This document shows, piece after piece, positions 27,388 through 36,864 of a DNA stretch of 64,000 nt; within the stretch, counting starts at the first letter, position 1; the number at the start of each line of letters is the position of its first letter. The stretch comes from JACKHO01 sp041398745. Its GTDB lineage: Bacteria; Planctomycetota; Planctomycetia; Planctomycetales; Planctomycetaceae. Location: assembly GCA_041398745.1 (NCBI GenBank), contig JAWKUB010000004.1:558001-622000 (forward strand), written 5' to 3'. The position numbers and the translations under genes are program-made. Under the pieces are notes generated by a model, which ran no database searches, was not told where the DNA came from, and saw only the letters and a list, made by a program, of their open reading frames with translations.

Positions 27388-27440
27388 GACGGTTCGATTC
27401 CCGTTCAGAGGTGTTCCGGTTCAAGGCTGTGTCAAGTCCC

Positions 27441-27465
27441 GGTGGCACAGACATTCCTGTCAGTG
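27441..27465 (+). repeat. 25-bp palindromic repeat, copy 4
   Basis: GGTGGCACAGACATTCCTGT copy with one change in the right arm (CAGTG), in the gap between cysH and the CsrA-like gene. Confidence 0.85.
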
Positions 27466-27549
27466 TTTTCTCTGAAGATGAATTGTAGTCAGTGAGGTTT
27501 TGAAGCGGCCTCAAACGTTTTTTTCGTCCGACTTGCCTGGAGGTGTCGA

Positions 27550-27756
27550 ATGGACATTCAGGAACTCAAGGTGGGTGAGGCCTTGATCATTAACGGTGCC
27601 ATTCGCATTCAACTGGTAGGAATCGTTGCGGGAAAACGTGGTGACAAAGCCCGTATTGGGATCGAAGCCCCACGAGCATCCTCTTCGGATTCAGATGTTC
27701 CAAGTCATCCCGCGTCCGCTGCGTCCACAACCGACAACAATTCTGAAGCATGTTAG
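27550..27756 (+). CDS. CsrA-like small protein, degenerate
   Basis: The 68-residue product has a strong GGAGGTG before ATG 27550. Residues 6-41 align with the CsrA beta core: KVGEALIINGAIRI matches the RKxGExIxIGxxIxI strand pair, and ARIGIEAPR matches VRLGIEAPK. It departs from CsrA at both RNA-contact ends: MLxLSR is MDIQEL, and the IxVHRxEI strand and helix after EAP are replaced by a Ser/Pro-rich tail. CsrA dimers bind GGA motifs in mRNA leaders using exactly those parts, so canonical binding is unlikely. It overlaps the downstream methyltransferase by seven bases, indicating translational coupling. Confidence 0.65.
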   Translation: MDIQELKVGEALIINGAIRIQLVGIVAGKRGDKARIGIEAPRASSSDSDVPSHPASAASTTDNNSEAC

Positions 27757-28799
27757 ATCAAGAAGCATTACGGGTTCCTGTTTCCGAGCAATTGCTCATT
27801 AATGCCTCCGCGGAGACGGAAGCCAAGCGAGTGCTTTGCACAACTGTAGGGCGAGCTCAGTGTGCCGTCGCCCTTGCGGAACAGGACCCGGAGCGGCAAA
27901 TCGTCTGTCACCAGCTCGATGTGTATCAGGCTGAGCAAACCCATTTCGCAGTCGAGAATTACCCAAACATCAACGTGCTCTGTTCACCTGATCTGCCGGA
28001 GGACGAGTTCGATTTGTTTGTCATGCCAGTTGAGAAGCGCGGTGAGGCTGAGTTAACGCGCGACTGGCTACAGCAGGGGTACGACCGACTGAAGACCGGC
28101 GGCTGGCTTTATGCGGCAGTTGATAATCCGAAAGACAAATGGCTGCACCACGAAGTGGAGAAACTTTCGAAAGGTCTCGTCCGTCGTCCTAAGCCGCGCG
28201 GGATGGTCTATAAGCTGCAGAAGCCGGGACCACTGAAACGCATGCGGGACTTCAGCTGTGAGTTTGCATTCCGCGATGAAGGGAATCTCATCAGCGTTGT
28301 CAGCCGTCCGGGGGTGTTCAGTCATCGTCGACTGGATTTAGGGGCGCGAGCTCTCATGGAATCGATGACCGTATTCCCCGGATCGAGAATTCTCGACCTT
28401 GGTTGTGGGACGGGAGCCGTCGGGCTGGCGGCACTTTGTCGAGCTGAGGGAACCTCGGCCGTTGGCATCGATTCGAACGCCAGGGCTGTGCAATGTTCTG
28501 CAGTGGGTGCAGAACTGAATGAAGTCGCCAATCGTTACGAGTCCCGTCTCGACTGTGACGGGACATCTGTTGAAGAGGAGTCGTTTGATTTGGTGGTCGG
28601 TAATCCCCCGTATTTCTCGAATTACCAAATTGCTGAGATTTTTCTGACCACCGCGCGACGCGCCGTCAAAGCGGGGGGTAAGGTTCAAATGGTTACCAAG
28701 AAAGCAGACTGGTACGTGGCCCGCATGGAGCAACTTTTTGCACGTCAGCCAGAGGTGACGGAGCAGCGCGGCTACCTCGTTGTGAGTGTCGACGCTTAG
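27750..28799 (+). CDS. RsmC/RlmG-like class I methyltransferase
   Basis: The 349-residue protein has an N-terminal domain without a full SAM site (residues 1-180) and a C-terminal methyltransferase domain: motif I ILDLGCGTGAVG (about 214-225) and the NPPY motif (about 286-289, GNPPYFSNYQIAE), which marks N-methylation of bases. This two-domain layout is that of RsmC (16S rRNA G1207 N2) and RlmG; the substrate base is not proven. It is coupled to the CsrA-like gene. The region before it carries a palindromic repeat. Confidence 0.85.
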   Translation: MLDQEALRVPVSEQLLINASAETEAKRVLCTTVGRAQCAVALAEQDPERQIVCHQLDVYQAEQTHFAVENYPNINVLCSPDLPEDEFDLFVMPVEKRGEAELTRDWLQQGYDRLKTGGWLYAAVDNPKDKWLHHEVEKLSKGLVRRPKPRGMVYKLQKPGPLKRMRDFSCEFAFRDEGNLISVVSRPGVFSHRRLDLGARALMESMTVFPGSRILDLGCGTGAVGLAALCRAEGTSAVGIDSNARAVQCSAVGAELNEVANRYESRLDCDGTSVEEESFDLVVGNPPYFSNYQIAEIFLTTARRAVKAGGKVQMVTKKADWYVARMEQLFARQPEVTEQRGYLVVSVDA

Positions 28800-29101
28800 G
28801 CAGAGATTTTTTGAAGATATTTGCCGGAGTCGGGAAATCGACGAAATGGTGTCTTTGCATCAACGAAGACATATGCAAGAATGACGTGAGTTGGTGGAGA
28901 CGAAAGGAGCCTCCACTCCCCATTCAAGTCGCAAACGGCGACCATGAATAGAGATGTCTCACAATGTTGTTTGTCTTGCCGCACAGACTATGCTCAACTG
29001 GCGGTGGGAGGGTTCATTTTCTGGCAAAAGTGCTTGCCGTCAACAATTTCGATCCCCGCATGCACAGGTGATCGACGCTTTATGTTGAAAGAGTAGTCCC
29101 C
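28800..29101. other. Intergenic region upstream of korA
   Basis: 302 bases between the methyltransferase and korA. No gene or repeat was seen; the kor promoter presumably lies here. Confidence 0.5.
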
Positions 29102-30979
29102 ATGTCTACGGATATTGATGCTTCGCAATCGGGTGCGGAGAAGTCACTGGAATTACTGGAATCGGTGGTAATTCGTTTTTGCGGTGACAGTGGCGATGGA
29201 ATGCAGCTTGCAGGAACACAGTTCACAAATGTGTCCGCAGTCTTCGGTAACGACGTTAGCACGTTGCCGGACTTCCCTGCCGAAATTCGAGCCCCCGCCG
29301 GATCGTTGTTCGGCGTGAGCGGTTTTCAGCTCTGCTTCTCCAGCAGCGACGTGTTCACACCCGGCGATGCCGTCGACACACTCGTCGCCATGAATCCCGC
29401 GGCCCTGAAAACGAATGTTCAGGATTTGAAGCGTGGTGGTACGCTCATTCTCAACGAAGATGCCTTCGATAAGAGCAATATGGCGAAGGCTCACTACGCC
29501 ACGAATCCATTGGAAGATGAGAGCCTGCTGGCTCCATATCGTGTCCACAAAGTTCCTATGACCCGTCTGACGCGGGATGCTGTACAGGGACTCGGACTCG
29601 GTAACGCCGAAGCCGACCGCTGCAAGAACTTCTTTGCACTGGGGCTCGTTTACTGGCTGTACGACCGCGATTCCAAGCCAACCGAAGAGTGGCTGGAAAG
29701 CAAGTTCAAGAAGAATCCCGCGGTGCTCGAAGCAAACATGCGGGCACTCAAGGCTGGTTACACCTACGGATTCGCAACCGAACAGTTCACGGTTCACTAT
29801 CAGGTGCCCAAAGCACAGTTGCCCCCGGGACGTTACCGGAAAATTACCGGTAACGAAGCCCTGGCCATGGGCCTGGCCACGATTGCGAAAATCTCGGGGC
29901 GTGAATTGTTCTACGGCGGCTACCCCATTACACCCGCCAGTGACGTGTTGCACGAACTCGCAGCACTCAAGGAATTCGGTGTCCGGACATTTCAGGCGGA
30001 AGACGAAATTGCCGCGATTACGTCCGTTGTCGGTGCCGCATTTGGTGGCGCGCTGGCCGTAACCGCCAGCAGTGGTCCCGGTATTGCCCTGAAAGGGGAG
30101 GGGATTGGACTGGGCGTCATGACAGAACTCCCTATGCTCATTATCAACGTGCAGCGTGGTGGTCCGAGCACTGGATTGCCGACGAAGACGGAACAGTCAG
30201 ACCTGTTCATGTCGTACTTCGGACGCAACGGCGACTGTCCCATGCCCGTCCTGGCTGCACAGTCTCCTGGCGATTGCTTCGAAATGGTTCAGGAGGCAAT
30301 GCGGATTGCCGTCGAATTCATGACTCCCGTCTTCTTGCTGACCGACGGCTACATCGCCAACGGTGCAGAACCTTGGCGGATTCCTGATGAGTCGGAACTG
30401 AAGCCAATTACGGTCAAACATCAGACCGAAATCAATGGCAATGGCGAAGGTTATTTGCCATACCTGCGAGACGAACGTCTCGTTCGTCCGTGGGCCATTC
30501 CCGGCACTCCAGGACTTGAGCACCGCCTCGGTGGTCTGGAAAAGGCAGATCGAACCGGAAATGTTTCGTACGACACAGAGAATCACCAGAAGATGACGCT
30601 CATTCGTCAGCAGAAGGTGAAGAACATTGCCGACTACATCCCAGAGCAGGAAGTTGATGGCCCTGAAAGCGGCGATTTGCTGGTTGTGAGTTGGGGCGGA
30701 ACTTATGGAGCTGTCCGCACGGCTTGCGAATCGGCCCGCAAGAAAGGTCAGTCAGTTGCTCACTGTCACCTGCGGTACATTAATCCGTTTCCGAGGAATC
30801 TCGGCGAGATTCTCAAGCGTTACAAAAAGGTGCTCATCCCGGAATTGAACGCCGGACAAATGTGGGTGATCCTGCGGGCGCTGTACCTCGTCGACGCCGT
30901 CAGCTTCAGCAAGGTGAAGGGGAAACCGTTCCTCGTTCAGGAGCTGACTGAGAAAATTGACGAAGTGCTCGGCAGCTAA
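29102..30979 (+). CDS. korA: 2-oxoacid:ferredoxin oxidoreductase, fused gamma-alpha subunit
   Basis: The 625-residue protein fuses the gamma domain (about 20-215, VVIRFCGDSGDGMQLAGTQF) to the alpha domain (about 225-620), which begins GNEALAMGLATIAK and GGYPITPASD, the pyrimidine-binding region. This is the KorA layout, in which the alpha/gamma chain with KorB oxidises 2-oxoglutarate to succinyl-CoA with ferredoxin. Substrate is inferred from family similarity and the pairing with korB 62 bases downstream; pyruvate or branched-chain oxoacids are not excluded. The cytoplasmic enzyme needs TPP and iron-sulfur clusters. Confidence 0.9.
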   Translation: MSTDIDASQSGAEKSLELLESVVIRFCGDSGDGMQLAGTQFTNVSAVFGNDVSTLPDFPAEIRAPAGSLFGVSGFQLCFSSSDVFTPGDAVDTLVAMNPAALKTNVQDLKRGGTLILNEDAFDKSNMAKAHYATNPLEDESLLAPYRVHKVPMTRLTRDAVQGLGLGNAEADRCKNFFALGLVYWLYDRDSKPTEEWLESKFKKNPAVLEANMRALKAGYTYGFATEQFTVHYQVPKAQLPPGRYRKITGNEALAMGLATIAKISGRELFYGGYPITPASDVLHELAALKEFGVRTFQAEDEIAAITSVVGAAFGGALAVTASSGPGIALKGEGIGLGVMTELPMLIINVQRGGPSTGLPTKTEQSDLFMSYFGRNGDCPMPVLAAQSPGDCFEMVQEAMRIAVEFMTPVFLLTDGYIANGAEPWRIPDESELKPITVKHQTEINGNGEGYLPYLRDERLVRPWAIPGTPGLEHRLGGLEKADRTGNVSYDTENHQKMTLIRQQKVKNIADYIPEQEVDGPESGDLLVVSWGGTYGAVRTACESARKKGQSVAHCHLRYINPFPRNLGEILKRYKKVLIPELNAGQMWVILRALYLVDAVSFSKVKGKPFLVQELTEKIDEVLGS

Positions 30980-31041
30980 ACCACTGTTCAATCACGCATT
31001 CACACCGTTCACACAATAGCCAACACTATAGAGCTAATAAC

Positions 31042-32064
31042 ATGTCCATGGACGTTGAACTACCTGTCCTGACTCCGAAAGACTTTGCAACCGACCAGGA
31101 AATCCGGTGGTGCCCGCGCTGCGGCGACTACTCCATCCTGGCTCAAATGAAAAAGGTGCTGCCGACTCTCGGCATTCCTCGCGAGAACATTGTGTTCGTG
31201 TCGGGAATTGGCTGCTCCAGTCGCTTCCCCTACTACGTGTCCAGTTACGGGTTCCACAGCATTCACGGTCGAGCACCGGCTGTTGCTACCGGTTTGAAAG
31301 TTGCCCGTCCTGACTTGACGGTGTTCGTTATCACCGGTGACGGCGATGCACTTTCCATTGGCGGTAATCACCTGCTGCATGCCATTCGTCGAAATGTTGA
31401 TCTGAAAATCATCATGTTCAACAACCAGATTTATGGCCTGACGAAGGGGCAGTACTCACCAACGAGCCCGCACGGGAAACGAACCAAGAGTTCTCCTTAT
31501 GGCTCGGTCGATGCACCCCTCAACCCTCTGGCTGTTGCCATTGGTGCCGGAGCGACGTTCGCGGCCCGTAGTGTCGATGTCGACATTAAACACTTGGGTG
31601 ACACGTTGACTCGTGCTGCGAACCACAAGGGAACGGCCTTCGTTGAGGTCTACCAGGACTGCAACGTGTTTAACTCTGGTGTTTTTGAGAAGGCCAGCAA
31701 GAAAGACCAGAAGCACGAGAACTGCATTTATCTCGAGCAGGGCCGGCCGCTCGTCTTTGGCAACGACCGTGACAAAGGTGTTCGCCTGAATGGCGATGGC
31801 GAAACCGAAATCGTGTCACTGGCAGAGACCAAAGAAGACGACCTCCTGTTCCACGACGAAACAAAAGACGATCCCTCATACGCATTCCGTCTGGCGCAGC
31901 TCCGCTGGCCGAATGCTCCCGAGCCCATGGGAGTCTTCCGCAACGTCCAGCGCCCTGTGTACGATGAGGAAGTCGACAAGCAGTACAAAGAACGTATCGC
32001 AAAAGTGGGGAACGGCAATTTGAATGCGTTGTTCAACTCCGGCGACACTTGGGAAGTAAAGTGA
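31042..32064 (+). CDS. korB: 2-oxoacid:ferredoxin oxidoreductase beta subunit
   Basis: The 340-residue protein carries the TPP-binding beta domain: WCPRCGDYSIL, SGIGCSSRFPYY, HGRAPAVATGLK, ITGDGDALSIGGNH (the GDG...N thiamine-pyrophosphate motif) and NNQIYGLTKGQYSPTS. Cysteines in CPRC and GIGC, plus one in YQDCNVFN, fit the 4Fe-4S site of the family. It forms the active site with KorA. The genes are 62 bases apart and end in a terminator-like hairpin at 32107, so they form one operon. Confidence 0.93.
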   Translation: MSMDVELPVLTPKDFATDQEIRWCPRCGDYSILAQMKKVLPTLGIPRENIVFVSGIGCSSRFPYYVSSYGFHSIHGRAPAVATGLKVARPDLTVFVITGDGDALSIGGNHLLHAIRRNVDLKIIMFNNQIYGLTKGQYSPTSPHGKRTKSSPYGSVDAPLNPLAVAIGAGATFAARSVDVDIKHLGDTLTRAANHKGTAFVEVYQDCNVFNSGVFEKASKKDQKHENCIYLEQGRPLVFGNDRDKGVRLNGDGETEIVSLAETKEDDLLFHDETKDDPSYAFRLAQLRWPNAPEPMGVFRNVQRPVYDEEVDKQYKERIAKVGNGNLNALFNSGDTWEVK

Positions 32065-32106
32065 CACGCCGGATTTCGGTGAACCACATTTTCCATTTGG
32101 CATTTG

Positions 32107-32147
32107 CTTCGCAGGTCGACCCTTCGGTTTACCTGCGAAGTTCGTTT
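32107..32147 (+). terminator. Hairpin after korB, probable terminator
   Basis: CTTCGCAGGT (32107-32116) pairs with ACCTGCGAAG (32131-32140) as a perfect 10-bp stem, followed by TTCGTTT. The T tract is broken by a G, so efficiency is uncertain. Confidence 0.6.
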
Positions 32148-32225
32148 GTGCGGAGTTGACGACCCAGGCGTCTGTGACTTGGACGCTGTTCCCAAACTGT
32201 GAGATGCCTAACGGAGATTCGCCGC

Positions 32226-33689
32226 ATGACATCACTCCTCACTCACGCCGGTCGCCGCATATTGCATCGCCGCGAGTTCTTCGCCAGTACTGTTGGCGGA
32301 CTCAGCAGCATCGCGTTACTGCAGTTGCTGGGGAAAGACGGGCTGCTTGCCGCAGAAGGTCCGCAAATCAACCCCGCTCGACCCTTCGCGGCCAGGCAAC
32401 CACAGCACCTGGCGAAGGCCAAGAACATTCTCGTCGTGTTCTGTGCAGGGGCCTGCAGTCAACTCGAAACTTGGGACTACAAACCAGAACTCGTCCGACA
32501 GGACGGCAAGCCGCTGCCCGGTGGTCCTTCGGTGACGTTTCAAGGGCCAGCCGGGAATTTGGCCCGACCGCAGTATGAGTTCCGGCCATATGGTGAGACC
32601 GGGAAAATGGTCTCCGACATGATCCCGCACCTGGGACAACTGGTCGACGACTTTGCCTTCATTCATACGCTGACCAGTAAGTCCAACACGCATGGTCCCG
32701 CAGAGAATTTCCTGTCCACTGGATTCGTACAAGATGGATTCCCCAGTCTCGGGGCATGGTTGAGCTACGCGCTCGGGAGTGAAAACGAAAACCTTCCGGC
32801 GTTCGTCGCCATCCCCGATCCCCGCGGCGTACCGCAGGCGAGCGTCAATAACTGGGGGCCCGGCTTTCTTCCCGCCGTCTTTCAGGGGACACCGTTTAAT
32901 ACGAGTAATCCCATCCAGAATCTTTCCGCTCCGGCTCGCATTGGCAAAGACAAAGACCTCGCCGCGCGCGATTTACTCAAACAAATCAATGAAGAACATT
33001 TGCGGCAGCATCCCGGCGACAGCAGCCTTGCCGCCCGGATTGCCAGTTACGAATTGGCGGCCCGCATGCAGCTTTCGGTTCCGGAAATCAGCGACCTGTC
33101 GACCGAGCCGGAACACATTCTTACCATGTACGGTGCGAACGACAGTGAAGATGAACTCAAGGCCTCATTCGCTCGCAACTGCATTCTGGCGCGTCGGCTT
33201 ATTGAGAAAGGCGTGCGCTGCGTGCAGTTGTTCAACGGCGCGTACGCCAGCGGCGGCAAGCTGAACTGGGACGGCCATCAATCACTGCGGGAGCAGTACG
33301 ACATTCATGGACGGGTTATGGACCAGCCCGTTGCCGCACTCATTCGCGACATGCAGCAGCGGGGGCTGCTGGAAGAAACCGTCGTCGTGTGGTGTACGGA
33401 GTTTGGTCGCATGCCCATGTTCCAGCGAGGAGCGAAAGGCCGCGACCACAATCCTCACGGATTCACCGCTGTCCTGACCGGCGCTGGCGTGAAACGCGGT
33501 GCCAGCTACGGCCAGACTGATGAACTGGGATACAAGGCTGTTGAAAACGTTTCCTCAGTACATGACCTCAACGCCACGTTGCTGCACCTGCTCGGCCTCG
33601 ACCACGAAAAGCTGACCTTCACCCACAACGGTCTCGCCCGCCGACTGACTGATGTGCACGGGCATGTGTTGCATGATGTGTTGGTTTAG
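32226..33689 (+). CDS. DUF1501 protein with Tat-type signal
   Basis: The 487-residue product starts at ATG 32226, with GGAG about nine bases upstream; a GTG nine codons earlier is less likely. The N terminus carries HRREFFASTVGGLSSIALL, a twin-arginine export signal. The body is a DUF1501 domain (alkaline phosphatase/sulfatase-like fold): LVVFCAGACSQLETWDYKP, HTLTSKSNTHGPAENF, VVWCTEFGRMPMFQ and KGRDHNPHGFTAV. DUF1501 genes are very numerous in planctomycetes, often paired with DUF1549/DUF1553 cytochrome genes; none is adjacent here. Export as a folded cofactor-bearing protein is inferred; the activity is unknown. Confidence 0.9.
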   Translation: MTSLLTHAGRRILHRREFFASTVGGLSSIALLQLLGKDGLLAAEGPQINPARPFAARQPQHLAKAKNILVVFCAGACSQLETWDYKPELVRQDGKPLPGGPSVTFQGPAGNLARPQYEFRPYGETGKMVSDMIPHLGQLVDDFAFIHTLTSKSNTHGPAENFLSTGFVQDGFPSLGAWLSYALGSENENLPAFVAIPDPRGVPQASVNNWGPGFLPAVFQGTPFNTSNPIQNLSAPARIGKDKDLAARDLLKQINEEHLRQHPGDSSLAARIASYELAARMQLSVPEISDLSTEPEHILTMYGANDSEDELKASFARNCILARRLIEKGVRCVQLFNGAYASGGKLNWDGHQSLREQYDIHGRVMDQPVAALIRDMQQRGLLEETVVVWCTEFGRMPMFQRGAKGRDHNPHGFTAVLTGAGVKRGASYGQTDELGYKAVENVSSVHDLNATLLHLLGLDHEKLTFTHNGLARRLTDVHGHVLHDVLV

Positions 33690-33706
33690 GAATCTGTTCC
33701 AGACGG

Positions 33707-33731
33707 GGTGGCACAGGCATTCCTGTCTGTG
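33707..33731 (+). repeat. 25-bp palindromic repeat, copy 5
   Basis: First of two adjacent copies downstream of the DUF1501 gene; one A-to-G change in the left arm (CACAGGCA). Confidence 0.85.
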
Positions 33732-33737
33732 TTTCGG

Positions 33738-33762
33738 GGTGGCACAGACATTCCTGTCTGTG
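33738..33762 (+). repeat. 25-bp palindromic repeat, copy 6
   Basis: Second of a tandem pair, direct orientation, six bases after copy 5, with an intact hairpin. The pair lies between convergent genes. Confidence 0.88.
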
Positions 33763-33778
33763 TTTCAACGTTTCGGCC

Positions 33779-34783
33779 TTATTCTTCCGAGACGCGAATC
33801 ACGGTTCGCCCAATAGTTCTTCCGGCGAGCATTTCTTGTGCGGCGTGTGGTGCCTCGGAGAGTGGAATTTCCTGTGTGATGTCATCCAACCCGCCGAGTT
33901 TCCATTCGTTGGCCAGTCGTCTCCAGATTTCTTTGCGCTGCGGCATGGGGCACCAGGCGGAGTCGATGCCGGCCAGGGTGACGCCGCGCAGAATGAACGG
34001 GTAAACTGTCAGCGGGAGTTCGTGTCCGCCCGCCACGCCACAGCTTGCCACACAGCCTCGCTGCTGGATTTGCTTAATCAGCGACGCCAGAAACTCTCCG
34101 CCCACTGTATCAATTCCGCCAGCAAACTTTGCGGAGAGCAGGGGGCGTTCCGGGTTTTGCAGCAGGCTGCGGTCCTGGACTTCCGTGGCACCATGGGCTT
34201 TCAGCCAGTCGGCCCGGTCGGATTTTCCAGTCACGGCAATGACGTGATAGCCCAGCTTGTGCAGTAGCATAATGCTCAGCGTCCCGACGCCGCCCGTCGC
34301 ACCGGTGACAACCACGGGACCTGACTCAGGCATCACACCATGATGCTGTAACGCCCATACACATTGAGCCGCCGTAAATCCTGCGGTTCCCAATTGCATG
34401 CATTCGCGACCGGTTAGTCCCTCGGGCAGCGGCAGGACCCAATCAGCGGGAACTCGAATGAATTCGCTCCATGCTCCCCAGCGTTCCACGCCAAGTTCGT
34501 GGCCGGTCATAATGACCTGCTGCCCGACCACGAAGCGTTCGTCATCCGAGTGCTCCACAAGACCGCAGGCATCAATCCCTGGGACATGTGGAAACTTCCT
34601 GGTAATCCCAGGATGGCCACTTGCCGCCAGTGCGTCTTTGTAGTTCAGGGAGGAATTCCGGACGCGGATGAGAACATCACCAGCAGGGAGTTCCTCCAGA
34701 GAACGCTGCTGCAGGCTGATGTGAACCGTTCCATCCTCGGAGCGTTCAACGAGCTGGCAAGTGAATTCGGTGGTAGTGGACAT
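33779..34783 (-). CDS. YhdH/AcuI-type zinc-free MDR oxidoreductase
   Basis: The 334-residue protein is a medium-chain reductase: NYKDALAASGHPGITRKFPHVPGIDACG in the N-terminal domain and GATGGVGTLSIMLLHKLGY as the NADPH-binding Rossmann motif. It lacks the zinc cysteines. The NYKDxLA start and the length match YhdH/AcuI, which reduces acryloyl-CoA and other enones with NADPH in the cytoplasm. The substrate in this organism is unknown. The gene is convergent with the DUF1501 gene. Confidence 0.9.
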   Translation of the reverse strand: MSTTTEFTCQLVERSEDGTVHISLQQRSLEELPAGDVLIRVRNSSLNYKDALAASGHPGITRKFPHVPGIDACGLVEHSDDERFVVGQQVIMTGHELGVERWGAWSEFIRVPADWVLPLPEGLTGRECMQLGTAGFTAAQCVWALQHHGVMPESGPVVVTGATGGVGTLSIMLLHKLGYHVIAVTGKSDRADWLKAHGATEVQDRSLLQNPERPLLSAKFAGGIDTVGGEFLASLIKQIQQRGCVASCGVAGGHELPLTVYPFILRGVTLAGIDSAWCPMPQRKEIWRRLANEWKLGGLDDITQEIPLSEAPHAAQEMLAGRTIGRTVIRVSEE

Positions 34784-34954
34784 TAAGCGGCACCTTTGAG
34801 GGCGAAAACTGAGAGCCCGTGTGAACGTGTAACCATGGTCGTCATTCAGTGTACGATTTCAGACGCCATCGGTCGATTTAGTGGTGAACGGTCAGTTGTC
34901 ATGTCGATAGCCCCTCGGCTTCTGTCGGACCGGAAAAGTCTCTAGCATTACGCC

Positions 34955-36823
34955 ATGCAACCTACTGCAGAGTCGCCGAATCGTTGGTTTTTTCGTCCCT
35001 CGCTGCACCCGGTCCGGGCGCAGTGGCTGAGGTTGCTCGATGCTGCCTGTCAGGTCATTGGGGCCGCGACCGTGGTGATTGGACATGGGCTCCAGCCAGG
35101 AACGTTTTCGCTTCCCATTCCGGCTGGGCTCATTGTGCTACTCACAATGGCAATCATTTCCATTGGGATTGCCATTCGCTTTCAGTGGAGTCTGGCTCGG
35201 GCTTCATTCGCCACGCGGCATTGGCCGACGGTTGGCGCCGCACTGCTGTGGGCTGGATTGATTGTCGTTGGAGCTATTTATAGTGCCATTCGAGTACGTG
35301 CGACGGGAGATGACTTTCTCTGGCAGTGGTGGTCGACTGCGGTACTCGTGTCCGAAGTCATTGTGGTCATTTACTCGTTCTTCGGATTAGGACACGGGCT
35401 GAGGAAAGCTGCAGCCGGGGGAGTGAGTCCTGCGTATTTGCTGCTGATGTCTTTCGTCATGCTGATTCTGGTCGGCACGGCAATTCTCATGCTGCCGGTC
35501 AGCCGCAAACAGGATTTGGCCACGCCGGGCAATGAATCAGCACCGCTGTTAACGGCGTTGTTTACTGCGACGAGCGCCAGTTGTGTGACGGGCTTGGTTG
35601 TCGAAGATACGGGCGTCTATTGGTCGCGTGTCGGTCAGGTCGTCATTCTGGTGCTGTTTCAAATTGGTGGACTCGGCATTATGACGTTCGGAGCGTTCTT
35701 CGCCGTCATTGCAGGCCGCAGCGCGCGGGTCACAGAAGTCGCGACAATTCGTGATCTACTGGCCACCGAAGCGCTTGGAGACGTCCGCCGGCTGGTAGTG
35801 GCCATTGCGGGGTTCACTTTCGGCATGGAGTTTCTGGGAGCCATCCTCCTGTTTCCGCACTTCAAAGGATTGCCTTTGGGGGAACGACTGTTTCAATCGG
35901 CGTTTCATTCTGTGAGTGCGTTTTGTAATGCCGGATTCGCACTGACCGAAAACAGTTTTGTGGGCGACGGACATCGGTGGACAGTGTGGGGTGTTTTGTC
36001 GGGGCTCATTATTATCGGTGGCCTGGGGTTCGCCGTGTTGTACAACTTGCTACATGTGGGACTGGCTTCGCTCAGAAGTGTTTCCACCAGTCCGTTTGCG
36101 GTTCCCCGGCACAGGGTGCGAATGACGCTGACTGCCAAAATTGTCATCGCAACGACAGTTCTTTTGCTGATTGGCGGAACATTTGCCATATACGGTCTCG
36201 AACGGGCAACATCGACTTCAGACAATCCAATCAGCCTGGCTGATTGCTGGTTTCAGTCGGTGACGTTTCGTACGGCCGGGTTTAACACCGTCGAACTCGG
36301 ACCGCTGCAACCAGCTACCAAACTGTTTGCCGTGCTCATGATGGTCATTGGTGCTTCACCGGGCTCGACCGGGGGCGGCGTAAAAACTGTCGTGTTTGCC
36401 ATTGCCATGCTCGGGATTTACAGCGTCATGCGTGGGCGTGACCACGTGGAAGCGGCGGGCCGCAGTATTCCGTTCGTGACAGTCAACCGGGCACTGGCCA
36501 TTCTGTTCGTCTCGGTTCTGACCGTCATGCTGACCACGCTGCTGGTCGTCATGATTGAAAATCGTCCAGAGTATTTCATCGACCATTTGTTCGAGGCAAC
36601 CAGTGCCGTAGGGACAGTCGGGGTTTCCAGCTCGATTCCCGACGCGAACAATCCCGAGCAGTTCATTTCGGTTACGAAGTCGCTCTCCAGTGGATCGCGC
36701 GTGGTGATTATCATTGCCATGTTTCTGGGGCGTGTTGGGCCGTTGACGTTGCTGTTGGCATTGGCAGGTGAGGCACCGGCTGTTCGGTATGAGTATCCTC
36801 AGGAACGCGTTCTACTTGGTTGA
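34955..36823 (+). CDS. TrkH/KtrB-type potassium transporter
   Basis: The 622-residue integral membrane protein has three to four extra N-terminal helices (to about residue 140) before a four-fold SKT core. The selectivity-filter segments are recognisable: TSASCVTGLVVED, FHSVSAFCNAGFALT, SVTFRTAGFNTVE and EATSAVGTVGVSSS, each with the key glycine. The glycine and T/S pattern fits the Ktr/Trk potassium uptake family of the inner membrane. No TrkA/KtrA RCK subunit is nearby. A Ser/Thr kinase gene follows 41 bases after its stop. Confidence 0.9.
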   Translation: MQPTAESPNRWFFRPSLHPVRAQWLRLLDAACQVIGAATVVIGHGLQPGTFSLPIPAGLIVLLTMAIISIGIAIRFQWSLARASFATRHWPTVGAALLWAGLIVVGAIYSAIRVRATGDDFLWQWWSTAVLVSEVIVVIYSFFGLGHGLRKAAAGGVSPAYLLLMSFVMLILVGTAILMLPVSRKQDLATPGNESAPLLTALFTATSASCVTGLVVEDTGVYWSRVGQVVILVLFQIGGLGIMTFGAFFAVIAGRSARVTEVATIRDLLATEALGDVRRLVVAIAGFTFGMEFLGAILLFPHFKGLPLGERLFQSAFHSVSAFCNAGFALTENSFVGDGHRWTVWGVLSGLIIIGGLGFAVLYNLLHVGLASLRSVSTSPFAVPRHRVRMTLTAKIVIATTVLLLIGGTFAIYGLERATSTSDNPISLADCWFQSVTFRTAGFNTVELGPLQPATKLFAVLMMVIGASPGSTGGGVKTVVFAIAMLGIYSVMRGRDHVEAAGRSIPFVTVNRALAILFVSVLTVMLTTLLVVMIENRPEYFIDHLFEATSAVGTVGVSSSIPDANNPEQFISVTKSLSSGSRVVIIIAMFLGRVGPLTLLLALAGEAPAVRYEYPQERVLLG

Positions 36824-36864
36824 CGTCATCGTCTCTCCACACAACAAACAGGTCATGGGGTGAC

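Noticed and set aside
27388..27415. T-arm-like stretch GGTTCGATTCCCGT
   Set aside because: No acceptor or anticodon stem forms around it; it directly follows the cysH stop. Not a tRNA.
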